From positions 372,001 through 436,000 of the forward strand of contig NZ_JAPWDU010000005.1 in assembly GCF_027257155.1 (NCBI RefSeq): a stretch of DNA of 64,000 nucleotides, written 5' to 3'. The position numbers and the translations under genes are program-made. This DNA comes from Cerasicoccus sp. TK19100. GTDB taxonomy: Bacteria; Verrucomicrobiota; Verrucomicrobiia; Opitutales; Cerasicoccaceae. A model generated the notes under the pieces. That model was given only the letters and a program-made list of their open reading frames with translations. It did no database searches and had not been told where the DNA came from. Below, one piece after another: positions 35,820-45,013 of the stretch. Within the stretch, counting starts at the first letter, position 1, and each line of letters opens with the position of its first letter.

Positions 35820-37337
35820 ATGATCATGAAACTCAGACTCCTGAAATTCTTGATGCTTATGTTCGGACTCGCGATAGGTAGCGCGTCTTGGACTTTTGCT
35901 CAGGATGTTGACCCAACGTCGGAAGACCTCCAGGTTACGGCTGTAGAGCTGGACACCGAGGGTGAGGACTACGATGAGTTAGCATTAGACGCGAAAGCGG
36001 TGCTGCTCTATGAATTCACGCAAACCGGTGGGCAGATGAGTGATCTGACGCCTGAGCAGCAAGCAGCGGTGAAAGGATATTTCCAACGCTACGAAGTTGC
36101 GCCGTTTTTCACAATAAGTAACCTCTGGATTCTTATTGCAGCAGCTTTGGTGTTCTTGATGCACCTCGGTTTCGCAACGCTTGAGTCCGGTCTTTCGCAA
36201 AGTAAGAATACGGTCAACGTTCTATTTAAGAATGTCTTTATCATCTGCATGGGATTGATCTCCTACCTTTTGGTTGGATTCAACTCAATGTATCCTGTGG
36301 ATGCTTGGATTATAAAAGGTGTTTACGCGCTTAACGGTGCAGTTACCATGGCTGACTATGGTGGCACGTTCATTGAATACGGCGGCACAGGTCTCTGCAT
36401 GACTGGTTGGACGGACTTTATCTTCCAAGCGATGTTCGCAGCGACTGCGGCTACGATTGTGTCCGGTGCTGTTGCTGAACGTGTGAAGCTTCCCAGCTTC
36501 ATGATTTTCGCCACGCTTTTGGTATCTTTTGCCTATCCTGTAACTGGCTCCTGGAAATGGGGCGGTGGCTGGCTCGACGGCATGGGCTTCTATGACTTCG
36601 CAGGTTCTTCACTTGTGCATGCCTTCGGTGGTTTCGCTGCCCTGGCCTGTGTGATCTTGCTTGGCGCTCGTAAGGGCAAGTATCTCGAGAACGGCAAGAT
36701 CAAGCCGATCCTCGGTCACTCGATGCCGCTCGCCACGATTGGCGTCTTCCTTCTGTTCCTCGGTTGGTTCGGATTTAACGGTGGTTCGGTTCTTTCCGCT
36801 GACGCGGAACTGGTTTCTTTCGTCTTCGTGACGACAGCAATGGCCGCTGCCGCTGGTGGTCTGGCTGCCATCGCAGTATCCTGGGCGCTTCTCAAGAAGC
36901 CTGACCTCTCCATGGCCCTTAACGGTATCCTGGCCGGTCTGGTTGGTATCACCGCTGGCGCTGACTCCGTCACGCTCCTTGGCTCGGTCCTCATCGGCCT
37001 GATCGCTGGTGCTCTGGTAGTTGTTTCCATCCTATTCTTCGACAAGATCAAGATCGACGACCCGGTCGGCGCGGTTTCCGTGCATGGTATTTGTGGTGTT
37101 TGGGGCACGCTCGCTGTAGCTATCTTCCAGCAGGAAGGTGCCGGCTTCAGCTTCATGACTCAGCTCATCGGAACGCTCTCGATTTCCGCATTCGCCTTCA
37201 TCTTCTCCATTATCTTCTTCGGCATCCTGAAGGTTACCATCGGTATCCGCGTCAGCGAAGAAGAGGAAGCAGAAGGCCTCGACATCGGCGAACACGGGCA
37301 GGAAGCTTACCCGCAGTTTGCTCCTGACACCAAGTAA
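35820..37337 (+). CDS. amt: Ammonium transporter (Amt family) with signal peptide and N-terminal extension
   Basis: 505 residues. Residues 1-27 form a cleavable signal peptide ending TFA. An extracytoplasmic, partly acidic segment (about 28-95) precedes 11 membrane helices. Family hallmarks are NLWILIAAALVFLMHLGFAT, ATIVSGAVAERVKLPSF, the first pore His in GSSLVHAFGGFAAL and the second in GAVSVHGICGVWGT. The channel conducts ammonium/ammonia and is gated by GlnK, encoded 62 bp downstream. The length beyond the ~400-residue core is due to the leader and the extracytoplasmic extension, seen in some Amt proteins of other phyla. A sigma-54 promoter lies upstream. Confidence 0.95.
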   Translation: MIMKLRLLKFLMLMFGLAIGSASWTFAQDVDPTSEDLQVTAVELDTEGEDYDELALDAKAVLLYEFTQTGGQMSDLTPEQQAAVKGYFQRYEVAPFFTISNLWILIAAALVFLMHLGFATLESGLSQSKNTVNVLFKNVFIICMGLISYLLVGFNSMYPVDAWIIKGVYALNGAVTMADYGGTFIEYGGTGLCMTGWTDFIFQAMFAATAATIVSGAVAERVKLPSFMIFATLLVSFAYPVTGSWKWGGGWLDGMGFYDFAGSSLVHAFGGFAALACVILLGARKGKYLENGKIKPILGHSMPLATIGVFLLFLGWFGFNGGSVLSADAELVSFVFVTTAMAAAAGGLAAIAVSWALLKKPDLSMALNGILAGLVGITAGADSVTLLGSVLIGLIAGALVVVSILFFDKIKIDDPVGAVSVHGICGVWGTLAVAIFQQEGAGFSFMTQLIGTLSISAFAFIFSIIFFGILKVTIGIRVSEEEEAEGLDIGEHGQEAYPQFAPDTK

Positions 37338-37369
37338 TGGTTTGAGTCTCTTCTTGATTCATTGCCTGA

Positions 37370-37738
<369 letters not shown>

Positions 37739-37767
37739 GGGCCGCCTTGCACGAACATCAGTTTTCG

Positions 37768-37799
37768 AACCCCGCTGGTTTGCGCCAGCGGGGTTTTTT
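37768..37799 (+). terminator. Rho-independent terminator of amt-glnK
   Basis: aaccccgctgg pairs with ccagcgggg (37768-37778 / 37785-37793) and is followed by six T. It lies 30 bp after the glnK stop. Confidence 0.95.
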
Positions 37800-37876
37800 G
37801 TGCCCGCTTCAAATTGTTGGGCGAAGCACAAAAGTGATTGGCAAATGCCGAGTTAGCAACAAGATCGCTCCTTAAC

Positions 37877-39016
37877 ATGGCGCAGACTCAGGCTACAGCG
37901 GAACTGGATGTCCAGCGGGCGGGCGACTCACTGGTGTTGGAACTGGCGGGCGAGTGGAAGTTTGGTGCCGCGATTCCGGATTTTTCTCAAGTGGAGTCGC
38001 AGTTCGGCGAAGGCAAGCCGCCGTCGAAGCTCGCCTTTGAGTCCAGCAAGGTCACCGGTTGGGATACCGCGCTGATGACCTTTCTGCAAAAAGTCGGCGA
38101 CTTGGCCAAGCTGACCAAGACCGACATGGATCTATCCGGCTTGCCTAACGGAGCCGAGGGCCTCCTCAAGCTAGCGACCGCAGTGCCGAAAAAAGAGGGC
38201 ACCGGCCGCGACCAGAAGCACGAAGGTTTTTTCACTAAGGTCGGTAACGCCACCATTGCTTTCGGCAAAGAGCTCAGCGAGACTATCGAATTTATTGGCG
38301 AGTGCACGTTGTCGCTGTTGCGGTTTTTCAAGGGCAAGGCGCGCTTCCGCTGGACGGATCTTTGGGTCATTGTGCAGCAGACCGGCGCTGAAGCGCTACC
38401 CATCGTATTGCTCATTAACTTTTTGGTCGGCGTGATTTTGGCCTTCGTCGGCGCGGTGCAGCTCCAGAAATTTGGTGCGGATATCTACGTAGCCGATCTG
38501 GTGGGCCTGGCGATGGTGCGCGAAATGGGTGCCATCATGACGGGGATTATCATGTGTGGCCGCACGGGGGCTGCCTTTGCCGCCTCGCTCGGCAGCATGA
38601 AGGTGTCCGAGGAAATTGACGCGCTCAAAACACTCGGCCTCTCGCCAATGGATTTTCTGGTTCTGCCGCGGATGCTCGCCCTGTGTATCATGATGCCGAT
38701 GCTGGTGCTGTTTGCGGATTTCATTGGCATACTGGGCGGTATGATAATCGGCACCTCGATGCTGGATGTCACCGTTTCGCAGTTTGTTAATCGCACCATC
38801 GGTGCCATCGATCTGGCCAATTTCTCAACCGGCATCATCAAAGCGATTGTGATTGGCTTCATCGTGGCAGGTTCCGGTTGTATGCGGGGCATGCAGTGTG
38901 GCAGCAGCTCCGCTGCGGTCGGCCAGGCAACGACGTCCGCCGTGGTGACCGGTATCACGCTGATCATTGTGGCCGACGCGGTCTTTGCGGTGCTGTTTAA
39001 CATCCTCGGGCTGTAG
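37877..39016 (+). CDS. MlaE-type ABC transport permease fused to an N-terminal STAS-like domain
   Basis: 379 residues from the ATG at 37877; the upstream TTG at 37838 would add 13 unlikely residues. Residues about 1-95 resemble a STAS domain (SLVLELAGEWKFGAAIPDF; VTGWDTALMTFL; TDMDLSGLPNGAEGLLKLA), as in MlaB. Residues about 140-379 are the MlaE permease with five to six helices and the family signatures IMTGIIMCGRTGAAFAASLG, EEIDALKTLGLSP and GCMRGMQCGSSSAAVGQATT. MlaE complexes move phospholipids between inner and outer membranes with an ATPase (MlaF) and an MCE protein (MlaD). Neither is next to it here, where an MFS gene follows instead. Fusion of the MlaB-like part to the permease is known in other phyla. 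Confidence 0.92.
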   Translation: MAQTQATAELDVQRAGDSLVLELAGEWKFGAAIPDFSQVESQFGEGKPPSKLAFESSKVTGWDTALMTFLQKVGDLAKLTKTDMDLSGLPNGAEGLLKLATAVPKKEGTGRDQKHEGFFTKVGNATIAFGKELSETIEFIGECTLSLLRFFKGKARFRWTDLWVIVQQTGAEALPIVLLINFLVGVILAFVGAVQLQKFGADIYVADLVGLAMVREMGAIMTGIIMCGRTGAAFAASLGSMKVSEEIDALKTLGLSPMDFLVLPRMLALCIMMPMLVLFADFIGILGGMIIGTSMLDVTVSQFVNRTIGAIDLANFSTGIIKAIVIGFIVAGSGCMRGMQCGSSSAAVGQATTSAVVTGITLIIVADAVFAVLFNILGL

Positions 39017-39045
39017 TTTTTATTACTGGGGTATTGCTGTAGAGC

Positions 39046-39121
39046 TCGCGCTTGCGCGATGCAGCACCCTGATGGCGGAGAGGCAATGACGGCATCGCGC
39101 AATAAGCACGAGCCCTGCAGC
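39046..39121. repeat. Imperfect inverted repeat after the MlaE-type gene
   Basis: The left arm gctgtagagctcgcgcttgc (39046 onward) and the complement of gcatcgcgcaataagcacga (39093 onward) share a stem of roughly 28 bp with mismatches and a short indel. It is REP-like and lies 30 bp downstream of a stop codon. Confidence 0.55.
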
Positions 39122-39233
39122 CGTGAGAGGCTCATGTCGAACTCATTGTGGTAATGGCTCTGAATCAGGAGAAAACATTGCCGGTGGCGCGGTTCGTGCT
39201 GGCGTAAGTAGCTGATTGGATTAGGCTTATTTC

Positions 39234-40565
39234 ATGGGTGCTATTGCTGAAACGGACTCGCACGTAGAAGGCCCCGGGGGATTTCGGGCGTGGATGATTT
39301 GGGGCGTGGCCTCGTTGTTCTATCTCTACGAGTTTTTTGTTCGCGTGGCCCCCTCGGTGATGGAGCCGGAGCTGCAGGCCTCGTTCGGCCTGACCGCGGG
39401 CGCGCTGGGCGGGGTGCTCGGCATTTACTTTTATATTTACGCGCCGATGCAGCTTTTTGTGGGGCCGGCGTTGGACCGCTTTAGCGCGAAAACGATCCTC
39501 GTTCCGGCTTGTTTTCTGTGCGCCGTTGGCTGCATTTTCGTCATGTCCGGTCATCAAAGTTACACCTTGGGACTGGCGCGACTTTGCCAGGGCTTTGGCT
39601 CGTCGTTTGCCTTTGTCGGGACCATGTATTTGGCGACACAGTGGTTCCCCCGGCGTCGGCTTGCGCTGCTCTCCGGCCTCACCACTTCGCTGGGTATGCT
39701 CGGTGCCATCGTGGGCAACGCCGGCATTGCGGCGGCGGTGTCCGATTTCGGTTGGCGTATTACGATGAAGGACGCCGGTTACTTCGGCTTATTCGTCATG
39801 GTGCTGATTCTGTTTATCATTCCGCACCGCCCTCCGCACAAGCAGACCAAGGCACCCGAAAAACTCAGCAAAATGCTGCTCGGCTTGAAGAAGGTTTTGC
39901 TTAATCCGCAGACCTGGCTCGCTGGCGTGGTGACCTCCACGCTGTATCTGCCGCTATCGGTGATCGGTGCCTTATGGGGTGTGCAATATATTATGGCGCT
40001 AACCGGAGAAACGAAGGTCGAGGCCTCGGGCGCGGTGTCGATGCTTTACGTGGGCTGGCTGGTTGGAAGTCCTTTCGCAGGCTGGTTGTCTGAGCACATC
40101 GGGCACCGGCGTTTGTTGCTGGCGGCCTCATCGTTGCTGACCGTTGGCGGCACCTCACTGCTGCTGCTCTTTAAGTCGATGGATTTGTGGGGCGTTTATG
40201 TGCTGATGCTCCTGATCGGCCTGGTGTCGAGCCCGCAGGTGATCGGTTTTGTGGCGGCCGTGGAGCACAACGAGCGCAAGTTTAGCGGCACCTCGATCGC
40301 CGTTACTAACATGATGGTCATGCTGCTTGGTGGTCTTGGCATGGCGCTTTTTGGCGGGCTGCTGGATTGGTCGGCGGGCTCCGAAGCACTCGGCGATGAC
40401 GGCCATTATTCAATCAATGCCTATCGCCGCGCGATGGCGATGCTGCCAGTGTGCGCCGCGATTGGTGGGCTGGCCGCCTGGCTGCTCCAGGAAAGCATCG
40501 ATCAGGAGGCGCACCAAAAAGCGAAAGAAGAAGCTGCCCAAAAGAAGGCGGAGGCCGCAGGGTAG
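39234..40565 (+). CDS. MFS transporter
   Basis: 443 residues and 12 predicted membrane helices in two bundles. The N-terminal FRAWMIWGVASLFYLYEFFV begins the first helix. The loop 2-3 region PALDRFSAKTILVPACFL corresponds to the MFS DRxGRR-like motif. SPFAGWLSEHIGHRRLLLAA is the second-half counterpart. The C-terminus is a Lys/Glu/Ala-rich tail. It most resembles broadly annotated MFS transporters of the organic anion/D-galactonate group. The substrate is not assignable. Both neighbours are unrelated, and the minus-strand gene's stop lies 11 bp away. Confidence 0.88.
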   Translation: MGAIAETDSHVEGPGGFRAWMIWGVASLFYLYEFFVRVAPSVMEPELQASFGLTAGALGGVLGIYFYIYAPMQLFVGPALDRFSAKTILVPACFLCAVGCIFVMSGHQSYTLGLARLCQGFGSSFAFVGTMYLATQWFPRRRLALLSGLTTSLGMLGAIVGNAGIAAAVSDFGWRITMKDAGYFGLFVMVLILFIIPHRPPHKQTKAPEKLSKMLLGLKKVLLNPQTWLAGVVTSTLYLPLSVIGALWGVQYIMALTGETKVEASGAVSMLYVGWLVGSPFAGWLSEHIGHRRLLLAASSLLTVGGTSLLLLFKSMDLWGVYVLMLLIGLVSSPQVIGFVAAVEHNERKFSGTSIAVTNMMVMLLGGLGMALFGGLLDWSAGSEALGDDGHYSINAYRRAMAMLPVCAAIGGLAAWLLQESIDQEAHQKAKEEAAQKKAEAAG

Positions 40566-40575
40566 TTACAGAAAA

Positions 40576-42048
40576 TTACCGCCGCGGTCCGCGGCGATTT
40601 ACGTGGCTGGAGTCCTCATCGGATTCGCCACTTTGCGGAGCGGGTGTCGCATTACTTTGCGGTGCAGAGTCGATCGTGGCCGACATCGGTAGCGGGAAAC
40701 GCCACTGGCCTTGAGCCTGCTCGGGGTTAACAACGGCACTGGGCTCGCGGACGCCGGTGATCGTGCCCGGTGGCATCTTGTCGGCGTTGGGCGTGATGGC
40801 TTCGCCGGGGCCGGGCTGTGTGTCGGCGGTGGATGGCTCATCCACGGCGGCGAGCGCCATGGCGGAAAGGGATTCGTTGACGGGAGGTGTCGCGTTGGTG
40901 ACCGGCGTCACCGTGGTGATGCTGGCACGCGGAAGATTGTTCGGTTTGGGGGCGGGTTCCGGCGCGGGGGGGAGGCTGTAGTCGAATTCTTTGTCCGACT
41001 GGCGGCTGAGCAATTCCTGCTTGCCGCGAATCGCGCTGATCTCGGTCAACGCCTCGGCGAGCTGCTCGCGGAGATCGGCGTTGCTTCGGGCGAGGTCGGC
41101 ATTGTCTTTGGCCAGCGACTCCTGCCGCACGGTCATTTGGGCAACGGTGGCGGCGGAGAACTGCCGCGCATCGGTGTTCTGCTCGTGGCGTTCGCGGAGG
41201 GCGGCATTGGCTTCGGCCATGGCCTGGTAGGCCTCGCCGGAGCGCAGTTGCTCGTTTTCGCGCGCGAGCTGTTCCTGCTGGGCCTTCATTTCGGCAATGA
41301 TCGCATCGTGCCGGTTCAGCTCGCGGATCTGCGCATCGATCAGCTGTTGCAGCTCGGCAGCTTGCGCCTGCTTGGCCTGCAGCATCGTGTCGAGCTCAAG
41401 GATTTGTTTTTCAAGTTGTTGATAATCTTCCTCGGGCGTCACATCGGAATCGAGGTTGGCGAACATGGTGATCTCGCCGGTAGCCTTGGCGGTTTCGCCG
41501 GTTTCGGGATTGATGAAAGTGAGCTCGAACGTGGCTTCTTGGTAGGTAGGCGCAGTGTAGAAGTGTATGGCTTCTTCAATCATTTCGCCGTCATCATCTT
41601 TCATGAAGATGACTAGATACTGAATCGTGTAGCCGCTGCTTAGAGGCGTCGCAGATTCAAACGCACAAACTATACTGATTACATCATCTTCCTCTTTGGC
41701 TTCGCCTAAAACGACTTGGACTGCGCCCTTATCGGTAGTCGCCTGATAGGAGATCACATAATTTCTATCTAAGGTAAATTCAGCATTAGTGACAAGTGAG
41801 ACATCAGGGACTATTTTACCTCTAACAACAGCGGGTCTCTCATCTGTATGTGAAATTGTTGTCATCGTCCCCGACAACACGCGTGGCGGGCCGATGTCAT
41901 CGCGCAGCACTGGGTCGACGTAGTCCACGTCGCCCTCGAAGACGAACTCAGGCGTGGCGTCGATGTTTTGCGGCTCAGCGGCAGCTTCCTGCGCTAGGGC
42001 ATAGAGCGGGATCAGAATGCATAATGAGATGATGGCGGCGAGGCGCAT
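40576..42048 (-). CDS. Secreted coiled-coil protein of unknown function
   Basis: 490 residues. A signal peptide (1-19, ending ALA) is followed by a beta-rich domain (about 30-195; VQVVLGEAKEEDDVISIVCA). A long coiled coil spans about 205-345, with heptads such as QQLEKQILELDTMLQAKQAQ and ADLARSNADLREQLAEALTE. The C-terminus is a Pro/Ala-rich disordered tail (about 355-490). No family was recognised. Part of the beta domain (DNA about 41640-41870) is visibly AT-richer than the rest of the gene, suggesting a recombined patch. It would be periplasmic or outer-membrane associated. Confidence 0.75.
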   Translation of the reverse strand: MRLAAIISLCILIPLYALAQEAAAEPQNIDATPEFVFEGDVDYVDPVLRDDIGPPRVLSGTMTTISHTDERPAVVRGKIVPDVSLVTNAEFTLDRNYVISYQATTDKGAVQVVLGEAKEEDDVISIVCAFESATPLSSGYTIQYLVIFMKDDDGEMIEEAIHFYTAPTYQEATFELTFINPETGETAKATGEITMFANLDSDVTPEEDYQQLEKQILELDTMLQAKQAQAAELQQLIDAQIRELNRHDAIIAEMKAQQEQLARENEQLRSGEAYQAMAEANAALRERHEQNTDARQFSAATVAQMTVRQESLAKDNADLARSNADLREQLAEALTEISAIRGKQELLSRQSDKEFDYSLPPAPEPAPKPNNLPRASITTVTPVTNATPPVNESLSAMALAAVDEPSTADTQPGPGEAITPNADKMPPGTITGVREPSAVVNPEQAQGQWRFPLPMSATIDSAPQSNATPAPQSGESDEDSSHVNRRGPRR

Positions 42049-42061
42049 GGCGATGATTTAG

Positions 42062-42163
42062 GGTAGGGCGCAATCTCTAGACAAGCCGTTGGCGGAGTGG
42101 TTTCGCGTAACTTTCGTTTTTGCCAGCGTGGCGTGGCGGCTTGTCTGGAGACTGCGCCCTACC
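42062..42163. repeat. REP-like palindrome with 27-bp arms
   Basis: Arm 42062-42088 is complementary to 42137-42163 with two mismatches (shared core gtctggagactgcgccctac) around a 48-bp spacer. It lies 13 bp from the start of one gene and 13 bp from the stop of the next. A third, single-armed copy of the same word is at 48306-48335. Confidence 0.85.
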
Positions 42164-42176
42164 TTTTAAAATCTGG

Positions 42177-43343
42177 CTACAGCTTCGGGAACTTCGTCCA
42201 CTTGGCCTTGGCCTTGGAGGACTTGACGCAGGTTTCGATGAAGGCCATGCCGTAAACACCGTCGTCGACGTCGGGGAAGTCGTAACCCTTTTTGCGGGGA
42301 TACTTGCCCTGGACTTCGTCGCTGATCGCCTCGGCGGCGCTCATGTAAATGTTCGCAAAGGCTTCGAGGAAGGCCTCGGGGTGGCCGGGGGGGATGCGGG
42401 CGGCATCCTGGGAGGCCTTGGACAAATAACCCTGGCCGCGCTTAAGCACTTCACGGGGCTTGTCCGGGTATTTAACGATCAGCTCCATCGGGTTTTCCTG
42501 ATGCCACTCCAGCGAGCCCTTCGTGCCGTAGACGCGAATGTTGAGGTTGTTCTCCTCGCCCGCGGAAATCTGCGAAGCGTAGAGGATGCCCTTGGCGCCG
42601 CCTTTGAAGCGGATGAGCATGTTGCCGTCGTCTTCGAGCGGGCGGCCGGGGACGAAGCTCGTGAACTCGGCACAGATCGAGTCAATGTCGAGGCCGGTGA
42701 TGTAGCGGGCGAGGTTTTCAGCGTGGGTGCCGATGTCGCCCACCGCGCAGCTGGCTCCGGAGCGCTTGGGGTCGGTGCGCCAGGCGGCCTGCTTTTGGTC
42801 CTCGGCTTCGAGGGCGGAGAGCAGCCAGTCCTGCGGGTATTCGGCGACGATTTTCATGATGTCGCCGAGCTTGCCTTTTTTCACGAGCTCGCGGGCTTCT
42901 TTGACCATCGGGTAGCCGGTGTAATTATGCGTGAGGGCAAAGACTTTGCCGGACTTCTCGACGATCTTTTTAAGCTGCTTGGCTTCCTTGAGATCGAAGG
43001 TCATCGGCTTGTCGCAAATCACGTTGAAGCCCGCTTCGAGGAAGCACTTGGCCACGGGAAAATGCATGTAGTTCGGGGTAACGATCGACACGAAGTCGAG
43101 GCGCTGGTCCTCGGGCATCGCGGCCTCGGCCTTGGCCATTTCTTCATACGAAGCGTAGGCGCGTTCGGGGGCCACGTAGAGGTCTTCAGCGGACAGACGC
43201 GAGCGGCCGGGGTCGCTGGAGAAGCAACCGGCAACGAGTTCCATCTGGCCATCGAGGTTGGCGGCCATGCGGTGCACCGCGCCAATAAAGGCGTTACGGC
43301 CACCGCCAATCATTCCATAGCGGAGTTTGCGTTTCAGTTTCAT
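42177..43343 (-). CDS. Gfo/Idh/MocA-family NAD(P)-dependent oxidoreductase
   Basis: 388 residues. The N-terminal Rossmann fold has [20 protein letters not shown]. The family's Lys-Pro catalytic signature appears as [18 protein letters not shown]. The C-terminal alpha/beta domain has [18 protein letters not shown], with the conserved His, and [20 protein letters not shown]. Members oxidise or reduce sugars, inositols and related compounds. The substrate is unknown, though proteins of this type are abundant in polysaccharide-degrading Verrucomicrobiota. It is monocistronic by spacing. Confidence 0.92.
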   Translation of the reverse strand: MKLKRKLRYGMIGGGRNAFIGAVHRMAANLDGQMELVAGCFSSDPGRSRLSAEDLYVAPERAYASYEEMAKAEAAMPEDQRLDFVSIVTPNYMHFPVAKCFLEAGFNVICDKPMTFDLKEAKQLKKIVEKSGKVFALTHNYTGYPMVKEARELVKKGKLGDIMKIVAEYPQDWLLSALEAEDQKQAAWRTDPKRSGASCAVGDIGTHAENLARYITGLDIDSICAEFTSFVPGRPLEDDGNMLIRFKGGAKGILYASQISAGEENNLNIRVYGTKGSLEWHQENPMELIVKYPDKPREVLKRGQGYLSKASQDAARIPPGHPEAFLEAFANIYMSAAEAISDEVQGKYPRKKGYDFPDVDDGVYGMAFIETCVKSSKAKAKWTKFPKL

Positions 43344-43553
43344 GATAATTTATCGAAGAGCGAAATGCGGATGGCGAATCGCGAAGGGGGAGGGTTTGAA
43401 TTGCGGATTTCGGATTGCGGAATGCAGAATTGAGTAGATGAAGGTGAAACTTTGCAGCGGGGTTGGGTGTAAGTCAATGCGCTGCTTTGGTTTGGCGGCG
43501 TGGAAGTCATCTAGCATTTACAAGGCGGCGGAGAGTCGTTGGGATGCGCGGGA

Positions 43554-44408
43554 ATGACGATGCATCGCATAATGATTTTCTTGGTCGCACTTGGGGTGGC
43601 GGTTTGCTTGAGTGCGGATAATGGCCCGACTGGGCCCGTCTATGTGGAGCCGCTTAAGACCGCCTCTCTCGATGAGATGGGCGGTGATCCGACAGTGAAG
43701 AACGCGGATCAGCCCGACCCGCAGGGCGAGGCGCTTCGGGCTCGCTCTAAGGAGATATTAGACGCGGCGGGTTTTCGCTTTTCCTCTTCCCTGCCGACGC
43801 TGAACCGTCGCGCTGGGGTCCCGGGGAAGTTGCGCCCGGCGAACGAGATTCAGAAGCGCTTGCTCGTCAGTTATGCGGTTTATCTTTACGTAGTATACGA
43901 CGAAAAAACGGTGTCCAAGGACGACATCGGCGCGCTGCTCTCAGTGTATGATTTGCCTGACGAATTTACCCGTGATGAGGCATTGATCATTACCAAGCCC
44001 CGCGAGCAGGCGCGCAAAGAGCATATGGACACCATCGGCTGGAACCTCGAAAATATGGAGGCGCTGGCGTGGATGCTCGGCTACGACGAACAGCCCGCGC
44101 TCGACGGCAAAATGATCGGCGGTAAGCGTCGCGACGCGCTGATGGAGTTCATTGGTGAGTCTTGGCAAGGGCCCGAGGCGTTCGCCAAGACTCTATCTCC
44201 CCGCAGCGAGGCGGACGTGCTCCAGCTCGAAGACACCTTTTACTGCGCGCACAATGCGGTTCGCTCCGCGCAGTTGGGCCACGCTGAGCAGGTCCCGGAA
44301 AAGTTTCACCCGGTGCGCAATGGTGGTGTGATTCACGAAAAACGCGAAGCGTTGACCTGGGCGCTGTCGCCCGGTGTGGAGTGGGACGCGACCGATACGA
44401 GCACTTAG
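43554..44408 (+). CDS. Exported DUF4272-type protein
   Basis: 284 residues from ATG 43554; 43539 (TTG) and 43560 (ATG) are alternatives. A signal peptide (HRIMIFLVALGVAVCLSA) is followed by a short linker. The rest resembles DUF4272 proteins: RSKEILDAAGFRF, EIQKRLLVSYAVYLYVVYDE and NMEALAWMLGYDEQPALDGK. DUF4272 is of unknown function and usually cytosolic, so the leader here is notable. The ending gives a conserved LEDTFYCAHNAVRSAQL helix. It precedes two unknown small genes on the same strand with short gaps. Confidence 0.8.
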   Translation: MTMHRIMIFLVALGVAVCLSADNGPTGPVYVEPLKTASLDEMGGDPTVKNADQPDPQGEALRARSKEILDAAGFRFSSSLPTLNRRAGVPGKLRPANEIQKRLLVSYAVYLYVVYDEKTVSKDDIGALLSVYDLPDEFTRDEALIITKPREQARKEHMDTIGWNLENMEALAWMLGYDEQPALDGKMIGGKRRDALMEFIGESWQGPEAFAKTLSPRSEADVLQLEDTFYCAHNAVRSAQLGHAEQVPEKFHPVRNGGVIHEKREALTWALSPGVEWDATDTST

Positions 44409-44453
44409 ACGGCGGCCGTGCAGCGGGTTGATGGGATGTGATATTAACTATGC

Positions 44454-44996
44454 GTGAAGTGGATTTTACGCATCTTCATGTATGGCGGTTTGGGGCTCAT
44501 TCTGTGGGGCATCTTTGTGCCACGTGTTGGATGTCGTGGCGGGAGCGCGCCTAGTGCAAAGTCTCGCGCACAATTTTCTGGGTATAGCACTGCACTTGAA
44601 GCATTCCACAATGAATACGGTGAGTTCCCGAAAATGTTTCAGAAGACCGGTAGCGTAAATCTAGCCAAGGGGCTGAATGCCGAGCGTTTCGTTATCGTAT
44701 TGAGTGGCCGAGATACGGATGGCTCACGCAACATCGAGGCCGTTCAGCAGCAAGGGAACCGCAAGTGCATACCGTTCTACTCGTTCGGATCAAGCGAATG
44801 GCACACGCCGGAAGGCAGGAGCAAGCCGACGATCACCGATGCCTACGGTAACCCCAATATCGTGGTGGTGGTCGATCTCGATGGCGACGGAAAGATCACC
44901 ATGCCCGTTGACGCCAAACCGACCGAGGTCATTGGCCGGGTGGGGATTTACACGATCACGGATAACCCCAAAGAGTTTGTGTCGACGCATCGGTGA
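44454..44996 (+). CDS. Membrane-anchored pseudopilin-like protein of unknown function
   Basis: 180 residues starting at a GTG. An N-terminal helix (LRIFMYGGLGLILWGIFVP) anchors the protein. The exported part has pseudopilin-like phrasing (YSTALEAFHNEYGEFPKMF; TDAYGNPNIVVVVDLDGDGK, like the GspG C-terminus). The usual Gly-Phe-Thr-Leu-Xaa-Glu prepilin cleavage motif is absent. It may therefore be a non-cleaved relative rather than a true pilin. Its stop overlaps the next frame's region, so the two probably form one transcript. Confidence 0.65.
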   Translation: MKWILRIFMYGGLGLILWGIFVPRVGCRGGSAPSAKSRAQFSGYSTALEAFHNEYGEFPKMFQKTGSVNLAKGLNAERFVIVLSGRDTDGSRNIEAVQQQGNRKCIPFYSFGSSEWHTPEGRSKPTITDAYGNPNIVVVVDLDGDGKITMPVDAKPTEVIGRVGIYTITDNPKEFVSTHR

Positions 44997-45013
44997 AGCG
45001 AGAGGGATATGGT

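Noticed and set aside
42120-43433. A 437-codon plus-strand frame over the Gfo/Idh/MocA gene
   Set aside because: Antisense of a well-supported gene, no homologous features.
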